A stretch of DNA of 64,000 bases, taken from contig NC_081135.1 in assembly GCF_958295425.1 (NCBI RefSeq), positions 24,987,613-25,051,612 on the forward strand. The letters are read 5' to 3'. Positions 37,544 through 50,796 of this stretch are shown here, one piece after another. Each line of letters opens with the position of its first letter. Position 1 is the stretch's first letter. The position numbers and the translations under genes are program-made. The DNA comes from Solea solea. Its lineage: Eukaryota; Chordata; Actinopteri; Pleuronectiformes; Soleidae. The notes below the pieces were generated by a model. It ran no database searches, had not been told where the DNA came from, and saw only the letters and a list, made by a program, of their open reading frames with translations.

Positions 37544-39780
37544 CTCATCAGAACCTTGACTGCACTCAAGTATCCTTATGAGATGGGAAGATGAATGTTT
37601 GTAAATGAAGTGAATGTGCACTTTTTTTTTTTTTTTACAGATTTATATGTGCAGTAAATGTAGAACGCTATCAGCTGCTTTTCATTACAATTTTCGAAAT
37701 GGCAATAACAAATTTACTTAATTGTTTTTGAGTTGCATGAACAGAAAGGTACTAAAAAAAAAGCTGTTGATGTTTTGAAAAATAGTCCTGGCTTTGGAAT
37801 GTTTCAGAAAGAGAGCTTTTTTGTATGTATGTATTCTGTCTATTATTATATCCATAACCATGTATAAAGTTGGGGTGATATTAATGGAATCACTTAACTA
37901 AAGTCATGTACTTCCTACTTGAACAGGCTGTTCTTCTTGGGTTACACGAGTCGTACCACTGGCATGCAAATAGTTCTTCATTTCACTGAGTTCTGAGAAA
38001 GGACAGTGAGAGGTAGTCAATTGCACAATGAGCACACCCATCTACACGCCCCAGTGTATTAAATCGGTGGCTTCTATTCCTTAAAGCACCAGTACTTTAC
38101 TTGAACACGTTTAAAAGAATCCAGTTTCAGAAAAACAAAGTTATTTATTTATTAAAGTAGTCTTAACAAGTTGCAGTAGTTTAAATAATACATTTATTTT
38201 TTTATATATGCCTACTGCAGTTTTGGTTATTCTTTGGGCTTTACAGGTCCACATAGTAATATAAGAGTTGAGTCTATTTCTTATTTTTTTATTTTTTTAT
38301 TTAATATTTTCTCCTGCATGGATTGTAGTGTTCTACCACTTCGCTAATAGTTTCTTCACGTTGTGTACTTGGGGTTTACAAGGCTCAGTAGAAAGGTTGT
38401 TGACTAGTTTTAACCACAGGTTATTAAAATATTAACCTTATTGGATCATGATCTCTGTCCTGAGCTTGTATTGTGATGAGGAGCACAGACTCATTTACCC
38501 ATTTCTAAAGCGATGCAATACCACCACCTCTGAAACAACTCTTACTTAGACAAAAAGATAGATAAATGGACGCACCTAATTTATTTTACTTTGATTAATC
38601 AATTAAGGTTTTGTTTGTTTTTTGGCAAAGAAGGAAAGACCTTTTGGAAGCACACTTTTATGAAGATGAAGATATCAAAAATGTATGATCAGGCAGCCTG
38701 TCGCCACAACAGAACAGATTTTGCAAAGGCTTTTGTTCTCTCTCAGATCATTTGAATTACATTTGCCTCTCTTGTACAAATTGATACAGTTGGTACTTCA
38801 CCATATTTCAGAGCTAACTATATTTTTACTTTATAATTGATGCTTTTGTTGACAGCTTTGTGTTATTAATTAAAAAAAAATATAATCAACAAATGAAAGA
38901 ATTGTGCATTAAGTGACCTGCTTGCACCTACTTCGTTGTCCCCACTTCGATCCATGGATGGCGCTCAAATGTTGTCACCTGGTTCATGAGTGGGCTGTTG
39001 CTATGTGAGCTATGTTTTCGTAATGATTGTTTTTTTATACATTTATTTACCAACTTTAGTTTTACTTTATTCTTTCTATTGTTCTAAACATGTTTTCCTG
39101 TCTCATTTCATCCTTTGTCAAGTTAAGTTTATTTGACTTCTTTGTAACATTGTCAAGATTAGAAGCCAGTAGAATCATACCATGCAAGTTGAAAATTGTT
39201 CTCTTGGATGTTATTGCTTCTTGTTGAGAATTTGTGACCTATTTACTTAACAAAAATAACAACATATTACCATGCTGAGAAACATTTTGTTATATTTTAT
39301 ATAAATATTCAAAAACAAAAATATTCCAAACTTAGCATCAGCTTAGATGAACTGGACACATCTCACTTCTGTATTAATATTTTAGTGCCTTTGTATGAAT
39401 ACTAACATTATTAAAAAACCCACCCTTTTTGAATAAGCTCTGTCATTTGACGTAGATTTTACTGAAAGTTGGTGTAGTACACTGAGAGAAAAAAAACCCA
39501 ATTATATAACATTTAAGAACTACTGGACTCTATTCAAATTCAAACACTTCGTTTTAGGGTAATAATACAATTCAGCATGACCTGGAAGCAACTGAAAATG
39601 TCATGTCAGCACATCATAATGGCTGAACCACTTGACATTTACTTTAAAAAAAAAAAAAAAAAGCAGCACGCAAGCCTTTCTCTCTGCTGCATCACATCAC
39701 AAATTTATTTAGGTCAAGTCAAAAATACATTTTTATAGATATTTGTCTGCTACATGAAATAAACACTCATCTGGATGAAT
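37544..39780 (+). other. morc3: morc3 3' untranslated region (extent uncertain)
   Basis: AT-rich sequence after the TGA at 37541-37543, with no open frame. Candidate poly(A) signals include an ATTAAA near 38152 and AATAAA at 39758-39763. If the last is used, the transcript runs to about 39780 and faces the end of ptprn coming from the other strand. Confidence 0.35.
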
Positions 39781-40481
39781 TCTTTTTCATTTATCACAAG
39801 GACGTACACTGAATAAGACAAAAGTGAAGAAGAAAGGAGTCCAAACAAATCACTTCGAGTGTGTGTGTGTGTGTGTGTAAACAATCAAATGTCAAGGCAA
39901 AGACAAGCCTCATTAATAAAAAAACAACTTGCTGGCACACACTAGACAGCAGTGTACAGTATTCTGGTGGACATGTAAACACCACACTCCGTTAATCGGT
40001 ATTGAGTTAATTGGAGCAGAACCGTTTGAGGTTATCATGAGGGACTAAATGGCAGTAAGACAGATGAATGTTACACTCCAATTTCACGTTGTTGGAGTCA
40101 AACTGGTGACGTATAGTCTCTGAATGTGTGACGTGTTCATTCCTTTCCCTTGGAATTCATATGTGACGGCCTGGTTGTCTTAATAATGTAGACAATTTAG
40201 AGGGTGAAGACTCAAATTTGTGCTATAATGGTAATAAAAAATAACCAACACAAAAAAACCCTCTTGTGTCTTGTCATCTGTACATCCTTGTTATTAAATG
40301 CATGCTCCAAACGTTTTAAAACCCCCGACAGTGAGTAAATGGTAAAATACTGCATGCTGAAAACAAGTGTGTTTGAGCAAATTCTTATTTACAGTAATGG
40401 TCAGGCGTATATGACTGGGTTGGACCAGTGTGTCCTATGGAGTGTGTTGTCTTTAGTGTTCATGTCCTCAGTGGCTGCACC
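39700..40481 (-). other. ptprn: ptprn 3' untranslated region (extent uncertain)
   Basis: Follows the ptprn stop codon (40484-40482). The best minus-strand poly(A) signal is AATAAA at 39709-39704, giving a leader-to-tail convergence with morc3. It contains a short (GT)n tract at about 39860-39878. Confidence 0.35.
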
Positions 40482-43190
40482 TCACTGGGGCAGGGCTTTT
40501 AGGATGGCATTCACTTCCTCTGCTACGGCTGTCAGCGCAAATTCAAACTGGTCCTGAGAAGAGAGGAGCAAAAAACACACATAAGACAGAGAGAGAGAGA
40601 GAGAGCGATTTTTCACAAGACAAAGGAAAACATGCTCAAATGCTCAAACGTAGTGATACAGATAGTTGTTACCTTGGTGTGGACCAAGCCAGGTCTCTGG
40701 TCTCTAATATGCTCCAATGTGGCTGCAATGTCAATCTCCTTCACTCCTAATGACAACAGGAATAAGAGTCACTGCCATAGTTTTTTTGAGATTTTTTATC
40801 AAGAAATTACTTTCCTGAGCAGAGTGCCTGACCCTCTTTTTGGGGGTCCCTGCTTGAAAATGAAATGCCCAAACTAAATAGAGTATATCTCTGCAATGAC
40901 AAGCTCTATGTGAATTATCATGGTCTCAAAATAAAGATAACACGTTTCACTGTAGATACCACTGTGCCAGAGTAAATGCAGATGGAACCCACAATAAATG
41001 AAATATTGCATTTTGAAATAAATATCACCTTTAAAAATGTGCATTAGGAGCATTAAAAACTCATGGAAGTCATGTAACAACATTCTGATTCTGATGATGC
41101 TGAAGTGAAGCAGAGTGAAATTACAGAGGTTTTAGTGAAGAGATGCCGAGGCGACTCTAGTTTGGCATTATCTATGCCATTTAAGATTACTATGGGTAAA
41201 AAAGGTATTAAACCCAATTAATTTTACTTACATGTCACTATTGGTCTAATAAAAACTTGTTTTGAAAAAAAAAAAAAAAAAAAAATGATTAAAAATCAAT
41301 ATATTTGGGGCATTTTTTTCTGGAACGTCAGAGACAACTCTGAGCCTCAGCCTGTTCAGGGCCATAGCTCCGGCTGTGATTGGCCAATCTGGGTGATTGA
41401 CAGCTCGTTTTAATCATCAAAGCCAATAGGATCAGGCTGCACGTAGCGCCCTCTGTTCGCATGACCAATCAGACCAGGAAGAGGCCCCAAAGCATGCTGG
41501 GAAGTCTAGTTCTCCGTTAGAAGCGCCTTTGTTCCGGTGAAAACAGCTTGTTTTGCTCAACAACGAAGGTAAGACAACATTTCTGGTTGGATTTCTTGAA
41601 AGTGAGTTGTTGTTTTGCTCTTATTTAGAGTGATAAAAATGGTACCGTTGGAATCTGTGGAGTCTCTACTGTCGAGCAGACATGTTGTTTTTCCCAACAT
41701 GAGGACGCTGATTCTCCGGTGCTGTTTAAATGTTTACGCTGTTATGGTGTTTTCGGCTTGTGTTGGTTAGATTACTTGGCGTTTAGTCTGTGTTTGGTGA
41801 ACATAGGAATGGTTTTCTGAGCTTTCTGTGGGTATGCAGCATGTCAATATTGATCAAAGGTAAATGTGTGTTGCGGTGAGTTTTTTTGCCCCCGGGACCG
41901 GGGGCTGCTGGGAGGAAGAGGAACATACAGCTGATAAGTTTCACAACAAAGAAAGTCAGGAAAACGACTCCACAAAATTGTGACTTGTTCAATTATTGCT
42001 CCAAAAAACATCTGTTTATTTAACATTAACACCCAGTGGAAGGTAAATAAATATCACTGCTTTTCACTGACTCTGTCATAATTCAAACCCTTCAAAAAGT
42101 GCCGACTCTAAATGTTTCATGATACCTTTGTTCACCTTGGATCATATTCAGGTTCTAATAAATGGCATGTTCTGAATATATGTTCAAAAACAACATGTGT
42201 TTGTTTAAATGAGTGTCTCACCTTTGGCCATGCGGTTCAACACCATATCAATGAGGATGTATGTGCCGGTTCTGCTGGTGCCGTCACTGTGAGATTGAAA
42301 GACCGCACAAGACCGGTGTCACATCAGTTGAATGACTCTCCAAATAGTCCACATATTGTATGTTTCTGCAAATTCTGTAGCCCGTCGGAGTCTTTTCGTT
42401 TACCTGCAGTGTACGATGATTGGGCAAGAACGTCCCCTGTAGCATTTATTCACCTTCCTGAAAAGCAAGGGGAACAAGGAAAAGTAGAGAAACCATGTAC
42501 TACTAAATACATCCAGCACAGAATCAATTGCCGTTCAGGCTGTCGCTGTATCAGGTAATGGTGGGGGTTAGTTCAAGGCAAAGACACACATATGTGATAA
42601 ATGTGGCATGTGATAAAGTAGGAAGAATGAGATATGGAAAGACAAATTAGGAAGAGATTAGGAAAAGGGACGACCAGAGAATAGCAGCTGCAAGAGAGTG
42701 AAGAACAGCAAGGTGGGAAAAACGGGAGGATAATTGAGGAGAAAGCCACAGATTCACTGTCCCTCATGCAGTAGCCAGTCACACCTGCCAATGCTCATTT
42801 TTGTGACTATGCAACTGGAGCCAGAGTACTAGCTGCAAACCACAAAAATGACACTGGGAGATGTTAAAATACAAACCTAAGAACCTGCACTCGAGGGGAG
42901 AGACACAGAGACAGAGAGACAGAGAGAGAGAGAGAGAGTGTGCTGAGTTAATGGATAAGGATCTTTAATAGCATGGATGCCACTTTTTATCAAACACAGT
43001 GCAACATGAGAGAGAAGCTGTAAATCAAAACAAAAAAATACAAAACGTGATGGAAGAGATTAAGATGATCAGGAGGATTCAAAGCCACTGATGTAACCAT
43101 TGAGTTACTGCTTTAACCGCAGCATCCTGACTACTTGTTCATTTCACCGATTGCTCAGTTTTGTGTTACCAGCTGAAGTTAAGCTCATAC

Positions 43191-43226
<36 letters not shown>

Positions 43227-46200
43227 TGTGCTGTCTCTTACCTGCGGAAGTCAAGCAGGGGGCGTGTGGAGGTGGGGATGTCATCAGCCGGCCAGCTCAA
43301 CAGGTGAAACTGCGTCACAGTCCTGGTCTCCTGAGTCTGGACGTTCTTCAGGTAAAAGCTACGCACCAGGAAATCCTTACACCAGATGTGTTCTGACACC
43401 AGGTTCACCTGATTAAGAAAGGATGGGGTGGCAGATTGTTAAAAAAACAAAAACAATCCTTCAATGCTGAATAATAGCAATTAAACCTAACCCTAACCCA
43501 AAAGACAAATTTATGTAAGACAACAGCTTTAATTACATTAATGTGATCAATATAAACACCCATTATCCAAAATATTGTGTAGACTTTATTTTTGTTGTTG
43601 CATTTATTACATTTTACCAAACATACCGTACTGTGAAGAAGTCCATTAGATTAGTTATTTTAGCAACACTATTATGACCATACAGTGTAATTATTTCTCA
43701 ACCAGAAAATACAAAAAGCATGTACGCTAAAAACAAAAATAGCTTCTACAGGTTCAAGTGTCAAGTATTTAGTGTGACGTACCCTCACACTTGATCAACA
43801 GCACTACTCTCGGTCTCTTAAACCTGGAGTGGAGCCCTAATTAATGTCACTGGTAAAACCTGTTTGTCCGACTATTTCATGTCCAAAAGAAAACGTGTCG
43901 TGAAAACGTCAATTGCGCAGTGTTTGTTCAAGAAATGCTTAAGCATTACATAAACATTGTTTAGTTTGCTTAGACTTTAGTACCGTTCTATATTTATGAG
44001 AAAACAAGTGGTGAAGTGAACAAAAATACTGTGATTATATGTGAGGGGGGGAACAAATTAGTAGGTACTTGATGGTGTGGTGATCCCATTGAAATCAGTC
44101 CTAATGCAGAAAGACCCTTGTTCCGACCGGGTCTCAAACCCGGGTCTTCTTGCTGCTAAGGCAAGAGTGCTGCTTGTTTTAAAATGGTTTGTTTAATGTT
44201 TTTGCTCATGGTTTTCTCGGGAGCTGGGAAGAGGGAGTCTCGTCATTCTTTGTGTAAACAGGTTTTTCCCCCTGGGCCTGGTTGTAACACATGCTACAGT
44301 TTATGTGAACTGAAAGCTAATGAGTCACAGCATGAAATGAACCTCATAGATGTGGTACAGTGATGAGCCCTCATCAGGCCAGTATCGCTCGCACTGCTTC
44401 TCTCCGTCTTCCACCAGAGCTGTCATCATCACGATCACCGTGCAGCCGTTCTCCCACACCATCTGCACAGTGGATAGAGCGAGCACTGTAGTAAATGTGC
44501 ACATTTATTTACATTTTTATTTCACTTAAGAATGATTAAATAATATTAAATACATACAAATCAATTACAAATATTGCTTTGAAATACATGTAGCTGGTTT
44601 ACCTTCTAAAAATGACATTAGTCTTTTACAGAAATGGGATAAAAAAATATTGCGAAAAGGTTAACACAACTATTCTCTTGTCACATTTTACATTGTGAAT
44701 TTGGTTATTATAGTTTGACATCTAGTGAAGTGGGTCTCCGTATGAAAAGTTTGGGGAACAACGCTCTCGAGTAAGGACTGATTGGCCAAATGGCCTATTT
44801 ATTGCTGCCAGCAAAGATGATCTGAGTGGAGGAGAAGCTGCACTAACCTGCCAGAAATCAGTGACAGTGTGGGACAGAGGTCCTTGTGTAGCAATATAAG
44901 CCGGTTGGCGAGGGTCATGGTCAAACTGTTGGTTAGAAAAGGGTAGTGTGTTAACGTATCGATGAAAAGCCTTCATATTTTACAAGTGATGATTCACTTT
45001 TTAACAAAATGACTATGATTCTTACAATGCTGCTTGCGTTGATGTAATCTTGTTTATTTGGGTTTACTTCAGTCTTCAGCTTCACCCGAGAGTGATCGTC
45101 TGGAAGAGGAAACACATGTTGAGTGAGGAATCGGCCAATGTAATGAATGAATGATGCTGCCTGAATTCTCGTTAAAACAAAACATAAGGATAGTTTGATA
45201 GCTGATAAGTGAAGGATAGTTGAATGAACTGACAGGGGGGATATTCAGCATGTCTGTTTTTCTCCATGTTGCCTGGGACTTGAGCCACAGCAACTGAACT
45301 GGGCTCAGCCTGGTAGGAGCACAGCGCTTCCCACTCCTTCTGAAGACGGTCCTTGTTACGCAGGTGATCCTCCATATAAGCCTGCAAGATATATATAAAA
45401 AAAAAACTGCTCATGAAGAGCAATTGATTTTTGAAAGTGCATCTTTTATCCAACCAGACTCACCAGTATCATGTGACCGGTGGAAATGTCCATGTTCGAC
45501 TGGGCAGGTTCTTCGCTCCAGGACGGGGTAGAGCTATGGGTCGAGGACGGGCTGTGCTGAGGACCATCACTGAACTGGGAGGAGACGCTGCTCACGCGCG
45601 ACGTGTCCGTGCCCCGTCGACCGCCAGCACCCGAGACAATGGCGGCCCCCGCCATGCTGCTGCTCGCCCCACCGACACAGTCCTGGCGGCACAGGGAGGA
45701 TTTGGATGCCATGTGCTGCCGACATAGCTCCTGATGGACATGAGGGAAGATTTGTTCGTTTGAAATAAAAATCACCATCAACAGCTGTTAATTCAACAAA
45801 CAGCTTAACTTTGCTTGTTCTCTCATCTTTTTAATTTTCTTTTTACTGACAGTTTTAGTTTAGGACAGGAGAGTGGAGAAAACTAATGTCTGTCCCCACT
45901 CCTTAATCATGTTCCCAGACACCTCCACAAAAAGAAAAACAAACAACCCCTGCCTTCTTTATCTTAAAAGGTGCTTTGTCAAGCAATACTATCAGACCTG
46001 ACTGAGGGAGTGTTTGTGTGTATGCAGCGGCCGCACAGGGGCAGATGGGAGCAACAAGTGTTAACACTCAAACTGCTGAACAACTTGAGCAAATTTTTGT
46101 TTTGTTTTTCCAGAGATGGGAGTAAGTTACACATTTGCCAGTCACAAGCAAGTCTCAAGTCTTAACCTTCAAATCTCAAGCAAGTCCTAAGTCATTCCTA

Positions 46201-49200
46201 GTCCCTGCTTTAAACAAGGAAGTCATATGAATAATGAATAATTCAATATGCTAAAAAAAAGACAGTCAATTTGAACTGCTTGAGTTTTATCTGTAACAGA
46301 AACACTGTATTACTCATATGATGCAAGGACTGCTTCGTGGTCCCATACAACTGATTTGTTTATCAAAAAATATATAATTCACATCCATAAAATTAAAATA
46401 GACAACACCACAGACCCTAAAATGTAAAGTATACCTACATTTAAAATAGCAAGCAACTGACTTCCTGTTTTACCTTTGGGATTGTGGGATTTGAAGTGTT
46501 GAATGAAATTTAGCTCGGTTGCCAGGTTTGTGCGCAAGGCCGCAAAACTGTGGTTAACCAATGTTTTGTGGTTAACTGTGGTTAACCAATGTTTTGTGGT
46601 TAACTGTGGTTACCAATGTTTTCCGTGTTTCAAAAACAAATTTTAACTTTAACCCTCAATATTTTTGAGAAAATTGTTTTTTTTCAAAAGCCAAGTCATT
46701 TCACTCAAGTCTAAGTCAAGTTGGGTCTTTTACGTTAGTCACGCAAGTCTCAAGTCCTAACATTTTGCGACTTAAGCCAGATTTGAGTCAAGTGGCATGA
46801 CTGGAGTCCCCCACCTCTGCTGTCTTCAGTCACTCTCCAATCTGTATGCAACAGTGTCACATTACAAACACAGTGTTGCTGTTGACATAACATTACTCAC
46901 ACATAGAGACGTGTGGAGCTGATGGACTTAATCATAATCGCTGCATGAGCTTGTGGTTTGAATGTAATCGACATTTGATTGTATTTAAGCATTCATTTTA
47001 ATAATACTATTGCAAATTCTAATACTAAAGTTATGATTACTACTAACAATAATAATAATAATTTAAGAGTTAAAAAGTTCTACATTTACTAGAAATAAAT
47101 TGCATAGTAAAGGAAAAAAAACAACAGTATATCAACATGTGATTCTCATCTTTAGGTGTTTTGTTTAGAAAACCTAAAGAAATACAATAGCATTAGAGCT
47201 ATAAAAATAAATTGATTCATTGATTAATCTATTAATCGACAACTATTTTGATAATCGATTAATGATTAATGATAATCAGTTTGAAGCTTTTTTTCATGAT
47301 TAAAAGAAGATTTCAGATTTTTTAAGCTTCTTAAATGTGAATATTTTCTTCATTCCTTGCTCTGGATAACAAAGAAATTTGAGAACATCATTTCCAGGTT
47401 TGACGAACACCGATCAACATTTTTTAAGGTTTTCTGATATTTTATGGACCAAACGATTAAACGATTAAATGAGAAAATAATCGTCAGATCAATCGATTAT
47501 GAAAAGAATCGTTAGTTGCAGCTCTAAATAGCATGCAGTGTATTGGCTACTAAAATAGCTTACGTCATACACACAGTATATGTATTCAAAATGTTTTTGT
47601 GTTGCCACACCTGGTAGTCAAAGTGAGTTTCTGCTCCTCCCTCTGGCCCCAGGCCAAGCTTGCCATTGGCCTCTTGCTGCGCATAGTGTCTCAGACAAGC
47701 TACGACCATGGCTATTACCAGCAGACCGCCAACTACTGCCATGGAAACAAGGGTGATCACTGTCCCACTGGAACCCTGGGAAACCCTGGTTACCTGAGGG
47801 AGACCCCGTGCATCTGTCCTCTGGGAAAAAGATGAACACACACAAAGAAAACAGATTATTAGAGGCTAGGCCAACCCCGGGGACTCTGCCACCACCACTG
47901 GGAGCTAAAGGTCACTCATTTCATTAGAACGACAAAGTTGTTGCTCTGCAAATGTACATGACAGTAAGGTCAGCGCAGCGAGTGGCTGGAGTTTGGCTTG
48001 CAGTGCTTGAAATGCTCCCCTCCACCGTCGAGATTAATGAGCCACTGCACGTTTGACATGAGTCAACTTTAAGTTTAATCCAGTGTCACTGTACATCTTT
48101 ATTTCTTTGTCATATCAGTAATTGTGCCCTACAGCATAAGACATTCCAGTCACCAGTCAACTGCTCTTCACTTCACATTAAACAAACAACCTTCTAACCA
48201 TAACTAGTTAATGACTAACCCTACCCTTAACCTCACCACAATTTAAGCCCTAAATGTAACCTCATTAGGACCAGGTTGTTGTCCCCATGAAGACTACTGG
48301 TCCTGACAAGGTCAGTGCTTCCAACAGAAAGAGGTGACAAATACAAGAACACACACGCGCACACCGTCAATGTAATGGCTGGATAATTGCAATACTCATT
48401 TTGCAGCCCTGACATCGGTAGATATGAGAGTTACTTTTCATATTCATGATTTATTCATTTGCATTTCGTTATTAATCCGTAGCACAGCATTATGCAAGAT
48501 GCAGGCAAAAAATCAGAAGCCTGAAACCAAGGCATTGTGAATCAGAGGAAATAATGAGGCGAATGACACCTGTGGCTGTTGCCATGGCACCTGGGATCAG
48601 GAAGCCACAGTAGTTGGGGGAGGTGTAGGAGATAAAACACCATAGCAACAGGTGAAATGCTAGATGTCACATGATGTCATCTTGCCAATTTTTTTTCCCC
48701 TGATCACATCCCCCCCGGGTGGCGTACAGTCGCATTGGGTTTACAAAAACAGACAAACACCCACACACGAGAATACAAACCCATGTGTGATGAGTGTGCG
48801 GAGTCTCATTTGGCACTACTAAATCTGGTTATCTGTCCAGTAAAGTGGAAACGGTAAAGAATACAGAGGGGTGATTATATCTCTGTTGCCTTGACAACTG
48901 CTCCATATGCTACTGATAGGAGAGGATATAAAGGAAATTGTGTACCTCTCCCACTCCTGTCTGTACAATCTTCAGGCCGGTCTGTGACTCCAGGAAGGTC
49001 TTCTCTGACACTGTTGAGTTGAAGAAAATAGAATTTGGTCAAATAGAATTTTAGGGGGCAAATGAAAGAGTGGCAAAATACTGCATCTTACATTTCACTT
49101 CCTGGTTTGCATGTTCAGTATGTGTAGGATTGTTTCAATGTGCCCATATGTGTGTGTGTGTGTGTGTGACTTTGAGCCTCACCAGCTTTAGCAGCCACCT

Positions 49201-50723
49201 CTGCTGCCGTCATGTTGTGCTCATTCTGGCGGACACGGAATGTCAGTGCAGGACCCACCACACTGGAAACATACACATAAACACAGTCACACACATGCAT
49301 GATGGAAAACAGCTGTTGGTGTTGGCAGCGGTCAGCGGTACCTGATGTTGATGAAGCTGCTGGTCGTCAGGTGTATCTTGTCAGCCAGCAGTTCCAGCAG
49401 CTTCACTCCATCATACAAACTCAGAGGACTGAGGAAGACAAAACATCGTCCTCCGTGTTATCACCATGTTTTTACCAAAGACTGGACATACAAAAAAAAT
49501 GGACGTAGTTTTCCAGGTTGAAAAGTGAAGCCCAGGAAGTAGAACGGAAGGGGCAGTCACCCACCAGGGGGCAGAAGTCAGTTTGAATGGAAGTATAATG
49601 CGAAAATGAGCCTACTTGATTTATAACATCAGTGAACATTTTTCTGAGCTAATGCCTAGTTTTAAGGTCTTTTTTCAATAGCACATGCTGTCAAATTTGT
49701 AAAGTCCACATGCATCGCAGGAATCTAACCCACGACCGTCAAGTATGGAAGACGATAATATCTTAAGTGCTGACCTCTGGTTGGTGACAATGTACCCGTA
49801 CTCCTCCTTGGCTCCCATGCCCCCAACCAGCGGTGGCTCATGCTCCTTCAAGCCTTGTCCATCTTCACCTGGAGCAGCCTGAGGACGCTGAGAGGCAGAG
49901 GGGGTCGTGCTCCTCGCTGAAGGACTAGCTGGGACCGAGGCAGAGGAGGGTGCGGGTGAGGCACCAGGGGGGATATGAACAGGAGCAGGCCTCTGCAGCT
50001 TATTTGGCACACTGTCTGTTTTTACCATCTGCATCTAAGGGTGGAAATGACACAAGACTTGTTAAAAAAAACAAAAAAAAAACACCTGATTATGACTTGT
50101 AATCACTGCTAGTGATAGATGCGGACGCACCTCCTTGAGGGTTAAGAGGTCTTTCTCAATCGAATCTGTGTGAGACAAACTACAGTTTTTAGACAACTGC
50201 TACAATAAATCACAGTTCTGCTGTAGTATGAATTTACTTCATCAACTCCCCCGACCGTTTGATTTAATATCTTGGAGAGCTGTACCTGTCTTGTCTTGGG
50301 CCTGCAGCAGCTGCAGAATCAGCGCTAGCTTGTAGAGCTGCTCTTGACTGAGCTCTCTGGGATTAACTCCGTACTTCTGCAAGACTCCTGACATCCGCTG
50401 GAGCAAACCATCTGAACACAGAAGAACACTATTAGCTCTTTTTTTTTTTTTTACATTCTGTCCAGCATAATAATCCTCTTTTGTAAGTGGGAGTGGGTTC
50501 AGTTCCTTTCCTCACCACTGTTTCCAGACAGAGAGCTTAAGTCTTGCAGAACCTTCTTGTTTTGCGGCACGTGCTGTCTGCCTGCAGTGCCAAGTCTCTC
50601 CTCTAGTGTGTAGTCTTCCACATAGTCCACTGGAATCTCCAGTTCCACGTCCTCATAGTAGGGCAGACCTGTCACAGCATGAAAGATTACGATTATAGAA
50701 GTGTATATATATATGTGTATATA

Positions 50724-50796
<73 letters not shown>

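Noticed and set aside
43484..43499. CCTAACCCTAACCC, telomere-like repeat
   Set aside because: Only two units, inside a ptprn intron; no longer array and no sign of an interstitial telomere.
44110..44175. Possible tRNA gene
   Set aside because: Only a B-box-like segment and part of a tRNA-like head are present, with no full cloverleaf; the wording matches a dispersed fish SINE.
45431..45727. Plus-strand 98-codon open frame
   Set aside because: It lies antisense over ptprn exon 15, whose minus-strand frame matches IA-2 ([24 protein letters not shown]). The plus frame is a shadow of GC-rich coding sequence.
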